Assembly (NCBI RefSeq): GCF_018398315.1
Contig: NZ_JAHBRW010000001.1
Location: forward strand, 2,488,501 to 2,552,500
Direction of reading: 5' to 3'
DNA from: Chelatococcus sp. YT9
Lineage (GTDB): Bacteria; Pseudomonadota; Alphaproteobacteria; Rhizobiales; Beijerinckiaceae
DNA length: 64,000 nt
The position numbers and the translations under genes were made by a program. Shown piece after piece: positions 55,277 to 64,000 of the stretch (the first letter of the stretch is position 1; each line of letters opens with the position of its first letter). Below the pieces are notes generated by a model. The model saw only the letters and a list, made by a program, of their open reading frames with translations, was not told the DNA's origin and ran no database searches.

Positions 55277-57106
55277 ATGTCCAACGTTCCGACGATCGAC
55301 GCTCCTTACACCGGTCAGTATGGTTCCGATGCCGCCGTGGCGTCCGGAGATCGCCCTTCGCCATCGGGCCGGGCGGGGCAGATACTGCGTGCGCTCATCG
55401 CCTTCCTCAGCCGCTTCTTTCACATGCGGGCCGACAAAGGTGTGGCGCGCATCGGCCTCGTCGGCGTCTTCTTCTCGCTCCTTTTCATGTTGATCATCGG
55501 TCGCCTCACGATGCTCGCGCTGGCGCCCGACGCCCAAAGCGATTTCCACCGGGCTGCGACAACGGCGATCATGGCGGCTCGTCCAGATATCGTCGACCGC
55601 AACGGCATCATTCTGGCGACCGACGTTAAAACCGCCTCCGTCTTTGCCGAGCCGCGCAACATCATCGACAAGGATGAGGCGACGGAGCTCCTGACCGCCG
55701 TCCTGCCGGATCTCAATGCGACGGATCTGCGTAACCGGCTCGGGACGAAGCGTGGCTTCGTCTGGGTGAAGCGCGAGGTCTCGCCCAAGCAGCAAGCGGA
55801 AGTGCATCGCTTGGGCATTCCAGGCGTGGGGTTCATCCCGGAGAACAGGCGCGTCTATCCCAACGGTCCTATCGGCGCTCACATCCTCGGTTTCGCCAAT
55901 GTCGACCATGAAGGCATCGCCGGGATCGAGAAATATCTCGACGGACAAGGCTTGCAGGCGCTGTCCGGTCTGGGCTTTGCCCGCAGCGCCGACGACATGA
56001 AGCCAATCGCCCTGTCGCTCGACCTGCGCGCTACCCACGCGGTGCGTGACGAGCTCGTGAAGGGCATGGCTTATTTCCGCGCCAAGGCGGCTGCGGCCGC
56101 GATCCTCGACGTCAACACCGGCGAGATCGTCTCGCTCGTTTCGCTGCCGGACTATGACCCGAGCAATCCTGTCGATGCCCAGGACAAGGATCGCATCAAC
56201 CGTCTGAATGTCGGCGTCTACGAGATGGGATCGACGTTCAAGGCGCTGACCGTCGCGATGGCGCTTGACAGCGGTAAGGCGAACATCAACTCCTCCTACT
56301 CCACCGCAGGCGGCATGATGCGTTTCGGCCGCCAGGTCATTCGCGAGTACCATGGCACCGGTCGCACGCTGACTGTGCCGGAAGTCTTCGTGCATTCATC
56401 GAACATGGGCTCGATCAAGATGGCGCTGTCAGTCGGGGTGGAGGGCCACAAGGCCTTTCTCCGGAAGATGGGGCAGCTTGATCGCATGCGCACGGAACTG
56501 CCGGAAAGCGCAGAGCCCCTCGTTCCGTCGCGCTGGGGCGAGATCAACACCGCCACCATTGCCTTCGGCCACGGCCTCGCGGTCGCGCCGATCCAGGCTC
56601 TGGCGGCTGTCGGCGCGCTGGTGAACGGCGGCTACTTCATCAAGCCCACCTTCCTGAAACGCTCGGAAGCGGAGGCCAAGGCCGACGCGCCGCGGGTGAT
56701 CAAGCCTGAGACGTCGGAGGCGATGCGCTATATCATGCGCATCAACGCGGAGCGCGGTTCGGCCCGCAAGACCGAGGAAGCGACGGGCGGCGCCTATTTC
56801 ATTGGCGGCAAGACCGGCACGGCCGAGAAGGTGATCAACGGGCGCTACGCCAAGAACAAGAATTTCACGACGTTCATGGCGATCGCCCCGGCAGACAAGC
56901 CGAAGTATGTTTTCCTGACGCTCTATGACGAGCCGCAGGCGACACCAGAGAGCTATGGCTACACCACAGCCGCCTGGAACGCAGGTGTGACCACCGGCAA
57001 GATCATCGAGCGCGTGGCACCGCTTCTTGGCCTCCCGCCCCATACGGCGCCGCTTGCGGTGGCGTTCCCGAACATGGCGCGTCAGGGCGCCTGGGGGATC
57101 CGCTGA
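55277..57106 (+). CDS. ftsI: peptidoglycan transpeptidase FtsI (PBP3)
   Basis: About 609 residues. One N-terminal membrane segment (about 52-75). Pedestal domain blocks (RPDIVDRNGIILATDVKTAS). Transpeptidase motifs are STFK (in EMGSTFKALT, about residue 320), SSN (VHSSNMGSIK, about 373) and KTGT (GGKTGTAEK, about 511). Cross-links septal peptidoglycan together with FtsW. Alternative start GTG 55265 overlaps the ftsL stop and could be used. Confidence 0.95.
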   Translation: MSNVPTIDAPYTGQYGSDAAVASGDRPSPSGRAGQILRALIAFLSRFFHMRADKGVARIGLVGVFFSLLFMLIIGRLTMLALAPDAQSDFHRAATTAIMAARPDIVDRNGIILATDVKTASVFAEPRNIIDKDEATELLTAVLPDLNATDLRNRLGTKRGFVWVKREVSPKQQAEVHRLGIPGVGFIPENRRVYPNGPIGAHILGFANVDHEGIAGIEKYLDGQGLQALSGLGFARSADDMKPIALSLDLRATHAVRDELVKGMAYFRAKAAAAAILDVNTGEIVSLVSLPDYDPSNPVDAQDKDRINRLNVGVYEMGSTFKALTVAMALDSGKANINSSYSTAGGMMRFGRQVIREYHGTGRTLTVPEVFVHSSNMGSIKMALSVGVEGHKAFLRKMGQLDRMRTELPESAEPLVPSRWGEINTATIAFGHGLAVAPIQALAAVGALVNGGYFIKPTFLKRSEAEAKADAPRVIKPETSEAMRYIMRINAERGSARKTEEATGGAYFIGGKTGTAEKVINGRYAKNKNFTTFMAIAPADKPKYVFLTLYDEPQATPESYGYTTAAWNAGVTTGKIIERVAPLLGLPPHTAPLAVAFPNMARQGAWGIR

Positions 57107-57149
57107 TGGGAATGGACGTCGCCATGGCCGAACGCGCGAAGGAGGGGCT

Positions 57150-58628
57150 ATGAATACCCCTGTCCCAGAGGCCGCCAGATTCCTTGGCGACCTGATCCCC
57201 GGCCAGTTCGCGGAGAGTGAAGCCCGGCGCGCCATCGCCGGGCTTACTGCCGATTCCCGTGCCGTGCAGCCGGGGTTCCTGTTCGTCGCGGTACCCGGCA
57301 CGAAGGCCGATGGCCTGGCCTTCGCCGGCGATGCAGTCCGGCGCGGTGCTGTCGCGATCGTGGGCGAGGGGCCACGGCCAGCGGGTATTCCGGCTGATAT
57401 TGCGTTCGCGCAGGTCGCCAATGTTCGCCGTGTGCTGGCGCTCGCCGCGGCGCGCTTCTATCCGCGCCAGCCCGAGACGATCGTCGCGGTGACGGGAACG
57501 AGCGGCAAGAGTTCTGTCGCCGAGTTTACCCGGCAGATCTTCGCGTCGCTCGGGCACCAGGCCGCGAGCCTCGGCACGATCGGTGTCGTCGCGCCGGGCG
57601 GGGCCGTCTACGGCTCGCTGACCACGCCCGATCCGGTGGCGCTGCATCGCACGCTCGACCAGTTGGCCCGCGATGGTGTCACCCATCTCGCCATGGAAGC
57701 ATCCTCCCATGGGCTCGACCAGCACAGGCTCGATGGCGTGAGGCTCACAGCCGGCGGCTTCACCAATCTCGGCCGAGACCATCTCGATTATCATCCGACA
57801 GTCGAAGCCTATCTTCAGGCGAAGCTGCGTCTCTTCACCGACCTCCTGCCGGACGGCGCAACCGTCGTCGTCAATGCTGACGCGCCCGAGTCCCGCGCCG
57901 TGGCCGATGTGGCTCGCGCACGGGGGCTGCGGCTGCTGAGCGTCGGTGAAGCCGGGGTGGACCTCAAGCTCGCAAGGATCGAGCAGCAAGGCTTTGACCA
58001 GATGCTCTCCGTCAGCCATGGCAGCGGCATCGCAAAGGTGCGTTTGCCGCTCGCCGGGGATTTCCAAGCCTCAAATGCCCTTGTCGCAGCCGGGCTCGCT
58101 ATTGCGACCCGCGAGGATCCGCACCAGGTTCTCGCTGCGCTCGAAGGAGTTTCCGGCGTCAAGGGGCGGATGGAGAGGGTTGCGACCGCCAAGGGTGCGC
58201 TGGTCATTGTCGACTACGCGCATAAGCCGGACGCGCTCGACCATGTGCTGACGGCGCTGAGGCCCTATGCGACTGGCAAGCTCGTGGTGGTGTTCGGCGC
58301 GGGCGGCGATCGTGATCAAGGCAAGCGCCCGATCATGGGCCGCATCGCCGCCGAGCGGGCGGACGTCGTGATCGTCACCGACGACAATCCGCGCTCCGAG
58401 GATCCTGCCACCATCCGTGCGGCCATACTCGCCGCGGCACCGGGCGCACGCGAAATCGGTGATCGTGCGGAGGCGATCCGCACAGCCGTCGCCGAACTCA
58501 CGGCAGGCGATGTGCTCGTTATTGCCGGCAAAGGCCATGAAACGGGCCAGATCATCGGCACAAAGACATTGCCCTTCTCCGATCACGACGCCGTGACCGA
58601 AGCCATTGCCGCGTTGAGGCTGCCATGA
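57150..58628 (+). CDS. murE: UDP-MurNAc-tripeptide synthetase, m-DAP type
   Basis: 492 residues. Domain 1 start GLTADSRAVQPGFLFVAVPG; ATP-binding loop VTGTSGKSSVAEFTRQI; STTPDP-like SLTTPDPVALHRTLDQL; catalytic Lys region and DDNPRSEDPATIRAAIL. The DNPRxEDP motif is that of m-DAP-adding enzymes, so the cell wall has m-DAP. A very good ribosome-binding site GGAGGGG sits before ATG 57150. Followed by murF with an ATGA overlap. Confidence 0.95.
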   Translation: MNTPVPEAARFLGDLIPGQFAESEARRAIAGLTADSRAVQPGFLFVAVPGTKADGLAFAGDAVRRGAVAIVGEGPRPAGIPADIAFAQVANVRRVLALAAARFYPRQPETIVAVTGTSGKSSVAEFTRQIFASLGHQAASLGTIGVVAPGGAVYGSLTTPDPVALHRTLDQLARDGVTHLAMEASSHGLDQHRLDGVRLTAGGFTNLGRDHLDYHPTVEAYLQAKLRLFTDLLPDGATVVVNADAPESRAVADVARARGLRLLSVGEAGVDLKLARIEQQGFDQMLSVSHGSGIAKVRLPLAGDFQASNALVAAGLAIATREDPHQVLAALEGVSGVKGRMERVATAKGALVIVDYAHKPDALDHVLTALRPYATGKLVVVFGAGGDRDQGKRPIMGRIAAERADVVIVTDDNPRSEDPATIRAAILAAAPGAREIGDRAEAIRTAVAELTAGDVLVIAGKGHETGQIIGTKTLPFSDHDAVTEAIAALRLP

Positions 58629-60088
58629 ATGCGACGACGAGTGCGACGATGACGACGTCCAAGCCCCTGTGGACCGGTGCGGAACTGACCAAAGCCATGG
58701 GCGCGCGCGTCGAGGGCAATGCCCCCGGCGCTATCGGCGGCGTGTCGATCGACACGCGCACCTTGGCGCCCGGCGACGTCTATTTTTCCATTCGTGGTGA
58801 TGTGCATGACGGCCACGCCTTTGTCGCGGACGCATTCCGCAAGGGAGCGGCAGCGGCCGTCGTCGACGAAGCCCATGTAGCCGAACTTGCTGGCGCTGGC
58901 CCGATGATGGTCGTGCCCGATGTGCTGCGCGGCCTCGAGAATGCCGCCCGGGCATCCCGCGCACGAGCGTTGGGCCGTTTTGTCGCCGTTACGGGGTCGG
59001 TCGGCAAGACCAGCACCAAGGAGGCGCTCCGCCTCGCGCTGGGCTCTCAGGGTGAGGTGCACGCGTCGGCAGCGTCCTATAACAACCACTGGGGCGTGCC
59101 GCTCTCGCTCGCGCGTATGCCGGCGGCGAGCGACTTTGGTGTCTTCGAGATCGGCATGAGCGCTCCTGGCGAGATCGTGCCACTGACCCATATGGTTCGT
59201 CCTGATGTGGCCGTCGTGACCACGGTGGCTCCGGTCCATCTTGAATTCTTTCCCTCGATCGCGGCTATCGCTGATGCCAAGGGCGAGGTGTTTCTCGGCC
59301 TGGAACCGGGCGGCGTCGCGATCATCAATCGGGATATCGGCGAATTTGGACGGTTGAAGTCCCATGCCATGGCATCGCCCGCCGGGCGGATCATCACCTT
59401 TGGGGAGCACGACGAGGCGGACGTGCGGGCGCGCCGCATCATCGCTCAGGCGGATTGCACGGTCGTCGACGCGACGGTCTTCGGCGTGCCTGTCGCCTAT
59501 CGGATCGGCAGCCCTGGCCGGCATATCGCGCTCAACAGCCTCGCGGTGCTCGCGACCGTCAAAGCGCTCGGCGGTGATCTAGCGCTGGCAGCGCTGGCCC
59601 TTTCGGAACTCGCTCCCCCCGTTGGCCGCGGCGAGCGCACGCGGCTGGCGGTTGCTGGCGGCGAGGTGCTCCTCATCGACGAGAGTTACAATGCCAATCC
59701 GGCCTCCATGCGCGCGGCGATCGAGGCCCTTGGGCAGTCTGATATCGGGTTTCGGGGGCGCCGCATCGCCGTGCTCGCCGACATGCTGGAACTGGGCGCC
59801 GAGAGCGAACGGCTGCATGAAGCCCTTGTGGAGACGCTCGAGGAGAACGCCATTGATGTCGTCTTCGCAGCGGGCCCAGCCATGAAAAGTCTCTGGCATC
59901 ATTTGCCCATGAACCTGCGCGGCTCCTATGCGTCTGCACCCGCGGAACTGGAGGCCACGGTCACGACGGCGCTCCGGGCCGGCGACGTCGTCATGATCAA
60001 GGGCTCGAATGGAACACGCATATCCCGGCTCGTTACGGCCTTGAAAGGCCGTTTCGCGGATACTGCTCCCGCCACGGTCAAGGCATAG
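58625..60088 (+). CDS. murF: UDP-MurNAc-tripeptide-D-alanyl-D-alanine ligase
   Basis: 487 residues. Domain 1 IGGVSIDTRTLAPGDVYFSI; ATP-binding loop VTGSVGKTSTKEALRLALGS; YNNHWGVPLSLARMP; IGMSAPGEIVPLTHMVRPDV; C-terminal VLLIDESYNANPASMRAAIE and IAVLADMLELG. Adds the D-Ala-D-Ala dipeptide to give the pentapeptide. Overlaps murE by four bases. Confidence 0.95.
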   Translation: MNATTSATMTTSKPLWTGAELTKAMGARVEGNAPGAIGGVSIDTRTLAPGDVYFSIRGDVHDGHAFVADAFRKGAAAAVVDEAHVAELAGAGPMMVVPDVLRGLENAARASRARALGRFVAVTGSVGKTSTKEALRLALGSQGEVHASAASYNNHWGVPLSLARMPAASDFGVFEIGMSAPGEIVPLTHMVRPDVAVVTTVAPVHLEFFPSIAAIADAKGEVFLGLEPGGVAIINRDIGEFGRLKSHAMASPAGRIITFGEHDEADVRARRIIAQADCTVVDATVFGVPVAYRIGSPGRHIALNSLAVLATVKALGGDLALAALALSELAPPVGRGERTRLAVAGGEVLLIDESYNANPASMRAAIEALGQSDIGFRGRRIAVLADMLELGAESERLHEALVETLEENAIDVVFAAGPAMKSLWHHLPMNLRGSYASAPAELEATVTTALRAGDVVMIKGSNGTRISRLVTALKGRFADTAPATVKA

Positions 60089-60121
60089 GTCGGGCCCAAT
60101 ATTCTCAAGGAATAGTCGCGC

Positions 60122-61225
60122 ATGTTCACCTGGCTCGCGGAGTTCTCCGGTACCTTCTCCGCCCTCAACGTCTTCCGTTACATCACCTTCCGTGCCGGTG
60201 GCGCGACGGCTACAGCCTTGTTCTTCGTCTTCATGTTCGGGCCGTGGCTGATCTCGCTGCTCAGGGTGAAGCAGGGCAAGGGTCAGCCGATCCGCGTGGA
60301 TGGTCCGCAGTCGCATCTGGCCAAGCGTGGCACGCCGACCATGGGTGGCCTGATGATCCTCTCCGGCATCATCGTCTCGACGCTGCTCTGGGGCAATCTC
60401 GCCAATCCCTATGTGTGGATCGTGCTGTTCGTCACGGTCGGCTTCGGCGCGATCGGCTTCTATGACGACTATCTCAAGGTCACCAAGCAGTCCCATAAAG
60501 GCTTTTCCGGTCGCTCGCGGCTCGCCATCGAGGCGGCTATCGCGGGGGTGGCCTGCCTTGCTCTCATCTATGCCAGCAAGGGCGCGCTTCCGCCGGCGCG
60601 CGAGTATCTTGCGACCTCGATCGCCATTCCCTTCTTCAAGGATCTGCTGCTCGACATCGGTTATCTGTTCGTCATCTTCGGCGGTTTCGTCATCGTTGCC
60701 TCCGGCAACGCGGTGAACCTCACCGACGGCCTTGACGGCCTCGCCATCGTGCCGGTCATGATCGCGGCGGCGACCTTCGGCATGATCGCCTATCTCGTCG
60801 GCAACGCGATCTTCGCCAACTACCTGCAGATCAATTTCGTGCCGGGCACCGGCGAGCTCGCGGTCATCTGCGGCGCCCTGATTGGCGCCGGCATCGGCTT
60901 CCTCTGGTTCAACGCGCCGCCCGCCCAGATCTTCATGGGCGACACCGGCTCCCTCGCGCTCGGCGGGCTGCTCGGCACCGTGGCGGTTGCGGTGAAGCAC
61001 GAGATCGTGCTCGCCATTGTGGGCGGCCTCTTCGTGCTCGAGGCGCTCTCGGTCATCATCCAGGTCGCGTCCTTCAAGCTCACTGGCAAGCGCGTCTTCA
61101 AGATGGCGCCGATCCACCACCATTTCGAACAGCTCGGCTGGACGGAGCCGCAGGTGGTGATCCGCTTCTGGATCATCTCCGTGGTACTCGCCCTGATCGG
61201 CTTGTCGTCGCTCAAGCTGCGGTGA
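60122..61225 (+). CDS. mraY: phospho-N-acetylmuramoyl-pentapeptide transferase
   Basis: 367 residues, ten membrane helices. [16 protein letters not shown] near helix 2, [40 protein letters not shown] and [20 protein letters not shown] are the family blocks; Asp residues in DDYLKV and TDGLDG line the active site. Links UDP-MurNAc-pentapeptide to undecaprenyl phosphate to make lipid I. Start ATG 60122 lies 33 bases after murF. Confidence 0.96.
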   Translation: MFTWLAEFSGTFSALNVFRYITFRAGGATATALFFVFMFGPWLISLLRVKQGKGQPIRVDGPQSHLAKRGTPTMGGLMILSGIIVSTLLWGNLANPYVWIVLFVTVGFGAIGFYDDYLKVTKQSHKGFSGRSRLAIEAAIAGVACLALIYASKGALPPAREYLATSIAIPFFKDLLLDIGYLFVIFGGFVIVASGNAVNLTDGLDGLAIVPVMIAAATFGMIAYLVGNAIFANYLQINFVPGTGELAVICGALIGAGIGFLWFNAPPAQIFMGDTGSLALGGLLGTVAVAVKHEIVLAIVGGLFVLEALSVIIQVASFKLTGKRVFKMAPIHHHFEQLGWTEPQVVIRFWIISVVLALIGLSSLKLR

Positions 61226-61232
61226 GGGCTCT

Positions 61233-62633
61233 ATGATCCCGGTCACCTCCTTTGCAGGCAAGCGCGTCGCGGTCTTCGGTCTTGGCGGGTCGGGGCTTGT
61301 CACGGCTGAAGCCCTGATCGCCGGCGGCGCCGATGTGGTGGCTTGGGACGACGGGGAGGCCGGACGCTCCAAGGCCGCCGGGGCCGGCGTTCCGGTGGCA
61401 GACCTCAATTCCGAGGACTGGAGCCGGATCGCCGCGCTCGTCCTGGCGCCCGGCGTGCCGCTGACACATCCCGAGCCCCACTGGAGCGCCAGACTTGCCC
61501 AAGCGGCGGGTGTCGAGATCATCGGCGATATCGAGCTGTTCTGCCGCGAGCGCGCCAAGGTGGCGCCTGACGCGCCTTTCATCGCCATCACCGGCACCAA
61601 CGGCAAGTCGACGACGACCGCGCTGACCGCCCATATCCTGAAGGCGGCGGGGCGCGACGTGCAGATGGGCGGCAATATCGGCCGGGCGATCCTGTCGCTC
61701 GATCCGCTGACGCCCGACCGCGTCTACGTCATCGAATGCTCGTCCTTCCAGATCGATCTCGCGCCGTCGCTCGCGCCGACGATCGGTGTGCTGCTCAACC
61801 TCACGCCGGACCATCTCGACCGCCACGGCACGATGGAGAACTACGCCGCCATCAAGGAGCGGCTGGTGGCGAAGGCAAAGCTGGCGGTGATCGGGATTGA
61901 CGACGATTACACGGCGGCCATTGCGGCGCGGCGTGCTGAGATGGAGCGGCCAGTCGTCGAAATCAGTGCGGTTCATCTGCTGACCGATGGCCTGCACGCC
62001 GAAGGAACTCGTCTTTTCCGCAATGGGGATCAACCTGTCGTCGATCTCGCCGGGCACGGCTCCTTGCGCGGCCAGCACAATGCGCAGAACGCGGCGGCGG
62101 CTTTCGCCGTGACACTCGCGCTTGGCCTCGACGCACCAACGATAGCCGGCGCCATCGCCAGCTTTGTCGGGCTGGCCCATCGGATGGAAGAGGTTGGGCG
62201 CATCGGTGCGACGCTCTTCATCAATGATTCCAAAGCCACCAACGCCGATTCCACCGAGAAGGCCCTGGCGGCTTTCCCCGGCGGCATTCATTGGATCGTG
62301 GGCGGCAAGCCCAAGGAGGGCGGCATCGAGCCCTTGACCGCGTATTTTCCACGCATCGCCCACGCCTATCTCATCGGCGTATCGAGCGACGATTTCGCCG
62401 CGACGCTCGATGGCCGGGTGCCGTTCACGCGTTGCGAGACGCTGGAGAATGCGCTCGCCGTTGCCGCCGCGAATGCCGGGCAATCCGCGGACGTGCAGCC
62501 CGTGGTGCTTCTCTCCCCGGCCTGCGCCTCCTACGACCAGTTTCCGAATTTTGAGGCGCGCGGCAATCGCTTCCGCGACCTGGTTCTCTCCCTGCCCGGT
62601 CTCATCCCGGCCAGCAGCAACAAGGGACATTGA
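61233..62633 (+). CDS. murD: UDP-MurNAc-L-alanine:D-glutamate ligase
   Basis: 466 residues. N-terminal Rossmann [21 protein letters not shown]-binding loop [49 protein letters not shown]-terminal [20 protein letters not shown] and [12 protein letters not shown], ending with [20 protein letters not shown]. Adds D-glutamate to UDP-MurNAc-L-Ala. Starts 7 bases after mraY and is followed by ftsW two bases after its stop codon. Confidence 0.96.
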   Translation: MIPVTSFAGKRVAVFGLGGSGLVTAEALIAGGADVVAWDDGEAGRSKAAGAGVPVADLNSEDWSRIAALVLAPGVPLTHPEPHWSARLAQAAGVEIIGDIELFCRERAKVAPDAPFIAITGTNGKSTTTALTAHILKAAGRDVQMGGNIGRAILSLDPLTPDRVYVIECSSFQIDLAPSLAPTIGVLLNLTPDHLDRHGTMENYAAIKERLVAKAKLAVIGIDDDYTAAIAARRAEMERPVVEISAVHLLTDGLHAEGTRLFRNGDQPVVDLAGHGSLRGQHNAQNAAAAFAVTLALGLDAPTIAGAIASFVGLAHRMEEVGRIGATLFINDSKATNADSTEKALAAFPGGIHWIVGGKPKEGGIEPLTAYFPRIAHAYLIGVSSDDFAATLDGRVPFTRCETLENALAVAAANAGQSADVQPVVLLSPACASYDQFPNFEARGNRFRDLVLSLPGLIPASSNKGH

Positions 62634-62635
62634 GC

Positions 62636-63817
62636 ATGACCTCACGCGCTGAACGCACCCTTGTCGGCGAATGGTGGTGGACCGTCGATCGCTCGATCCT
62701 GGTCGCGATCGCGGTATTGATGGTGGCCGGTCTCGTGTTCCTCATGGGGGGCGGCCCCCCGGTGGCCGAGCGCCTTGGCCTATCGACGTTCCATTTCGTC
62801 AGCCGGCAAATCGTCTATCTGGCGCCTGCCATCGCGCTGATGATCGCGGTCTCGTTTCTGTCGCCGCGCTATGTCAGGCGGGCGGCGCTCCTCGTCTATC
62901 TCGGCGGCATCGTCATGGTGATCGCCGCGCTCTATCTCGGGCCGGAAGTGAAGGGCTCGCGTCGCTGGCTCAACCTGGCCGGCATGACCATCCAGCCGTC
63001 GGAGTTTGTGAAGCCGGCGTTTGTTGTTCTTACCGCCTGGCTATTCGCAGAGGGTAGCCGGCGTCGCGATGTGCCCGGCACGCTTCTCGCCATGCTCATC
63101 CTGCCGGTGACGATCGTCCCGCTGATCCTGCAGCCGGATATCGGCCAGACCATGCTGGTCTCCATCGTCTGGGGCTGCCTTTTCTTCACCGCGGGCCTGC
63201 ACATCTTCTGGGTCGCGGGCATCGGCGGCATCGGCCTCTTCGGCTTGTTCGTCGCCTATGAGCTTATCCCCCACGTGCGCGATCGCATCTCGCGCTTTAT
63301 GGACAAGGAAGCCGGCGACACCTTCCAGGTCGATACGGCGCTGGAGGCTTTCGCCCAAGGTGGCTGGCTCGGCAAGGGGCCGGGCGAGGGCACGGTCAAG
63401 CGCATCCTGCCGGACGCCCATACCGACTTCATCTTCGCGGTGACCGCCGAGGAATTCGGCATTCTGATCTGCATTGCGCTGGTTTGCCTGTTCGGCTTCA
63501 TTGTCCTGCGTGGCCTCTATCTCGCGCAACGGAACGAGGAGCCATTCTGCCGCCTTGCCGTCACCGGCCTCGTCACCCTGTTCGGCATCCAGGCCTGCAT
63601 CAACATGATGGTGAATGTGCATCTCATTCCCGCCAAGGGCATGACGCTGCCGTTCATCTCCTACGGCGGGTCCTCGCTGCTGTCGCTCGCCATCGGCATG
63701 GGGTTTCTCATCGCCCTGACCCGGAAGCGCCCCCGCGCTGAGATCCTCGACCGCATCACTCCGAGCCACAGGCCCGCCAATCGGTCCTATGGCAGCAGGA
63801 CGGCCCAGGATGTCTGA
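62636..63817 (+). CDS. ftsW: peptidoglycan glycosyltransferase FtsW
   Basis: 393 residues, ten membrane helices (SEDS family). Blocks are [80 protein letters not shown] and [20 protein letters not shown]. The catalytic Asp (in QPDIG) is conserved. Polymerises lipid II with FtsI. ATG 62636 is preferred over the TTG at 62630. Overlaps murG by 8 bases. Confidence 0.96.
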   Translation: MTSRAERTLVGEWWWTVDRSILVAIAVLMVAGLVFLMGGGPPVAERLGLSTFHFVSRQIVYLAPAIALMIAVSFLSPRYVRRAALLVYLGGIVMVIAALYLGPEVKGSRRWLNLAGMTIQPSEFVKPAFVVLTAWLFAEGSRRRDVPGTLLAMLILPVTIVPLILQPDIGQTMLVSIVWGCLFFTAGLHIFWVAGIGGIGLFGLFVAYELIPHVRDRISRFMDKEAGDTFQVDTALEAFAQGGWLGKGPGEGTVKRILPDAHTDFIFAVTAEEFGILICIALVCLFGFIVLRGLYLAQRNEEPFCRLAVTGLVTLFGIQACINMMVNVHLIPAKGMTLPFISYGGSSLLSLAIGMGFLIALTRKRPRAEILDRITPSHRPANRSYGSRTAQDV

Positions 63818-64000
63818 AACGTCTGTGACGCCACGGCGCGACGCGTCCCTCGTCCTGCTGGCGGCCGGCGGGACGGGCGGGCATCTTTTTCCAGCGCAGG
63901 CGCTTGCGGGGGTTCTGGCGTCACGCGGCATCCGGGTGGAACTCGCGACCGATGAGCGGGCCGCCACTTACGCCGGCGACTTTCCGGCAGAGAAAGTCCA
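63810..64000 (+). CDS. murG: undecaprenyldiphospho-MurNAc-pentapeptide GlcNAc transferase, 5' part
   Basis: The first 63 residues are present before the window ends. After a short polar N terminus, [20 protein letters not shown] is the Gly-rich loop 1 that binds the lipid diphosphate, and [20 protein letters not shown] follows. The product adds GlcNAc to lipid I to give lipid II on the inner membrane. Overlaps the end of ftsW. Incomplete only because the window stops here. Confidence 0.95.
   Translation, partial: MSETSVTPRRDASLVLLAAGGTGGHLFPAQALAGVLASRGIRVELATDERAATYAGDFPAEKV

Overview
The window is high-GC alphaproteobacterial chromosome, most likely of a Hyphomicrobiales (Rhizobiales) species in the Beijerinckiaceae/Chelatococcus/Bosea neighbourhood. 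The signs are an m-DAP type murE inside a canonical mra/dcw cluster, an alpha-type RNase P RNA, a sahR-metF-metH group, RcnB-like and glycine-zipper lipoproteins, and a GTTC-N7-GTTC LexA box. The genus is an inference from gene content and cannot be proven here.

Positions 1 to about 15186 are the right-hand part of a P2-type tailed prophage. A minus-strand cassette of three tiny exported proteins (361-1367) precedes the tail operon: gpE-like chaperone, GpE-like protein, tape measure (broken by an internal deletion and frameshift), gpU, gpX, gpD and a beta-helix tail spike. Next come a lipoprotein, a GH19-type endolysin, a holin candidate, overlapping Rz/Rz1 spanins, an exported trypsin-like protease, an HTH-metallophosphoesterase, a DUF1937 protein and a DUF6378 protein. 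An AT-rich, palindrome-rich spacer then leads into a strikingly well-paired segment, probably a structured RNA (13185-13335). A minus-strand operon (zinc ribbon, conserved hypothetical, SRAP/YedK) has a LexA box upstream. The prophage ends at attR, a 3' tRNA(CAU) fragment (15138-15186). The integrase and the intact tRNA must lie left of the window.

Positions 15187 to about 34000 are accessory-rich chromosome. They hold a pirin, small exported proteins, two EamA transporters, a 27-codon ORF with an extremely strong ribosome-binding site, an SDR of the D-erythronate dehydrogenase type, an AT-rich orphan gene with ADP-ribosyltransferase-like traits, a GntR/FCD regulator beside an AraD1-type enzyme, a cluster of secreted Ser-rich and RTX/DUF4214 proteins, a ketoglutarate-semialdehyde-type aldehyde dehydrogenase and an MscS channel.

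Positions 34000 to about 49700 are housekeeping: ettA, a MltB-type transglycosylase, tam and a MOSC protein, the methionine group metH/metF/sahR with a palindromic operator, a B3/B4-domain protein, AMP nucleosidase and an SGNH hydrolase. Two paralogous SLT lytic transglycosylases and rnpB follow. The window closes with the division and cell-wall cluster mraZ-rsmH-ftsL-ftsI-murE-murF-mraY-murD-ftsW-murG, with murG cut by the window edge. The genes of this cluster overlap by a few bases or sit close together and build and polymerise lipid II at the septum.
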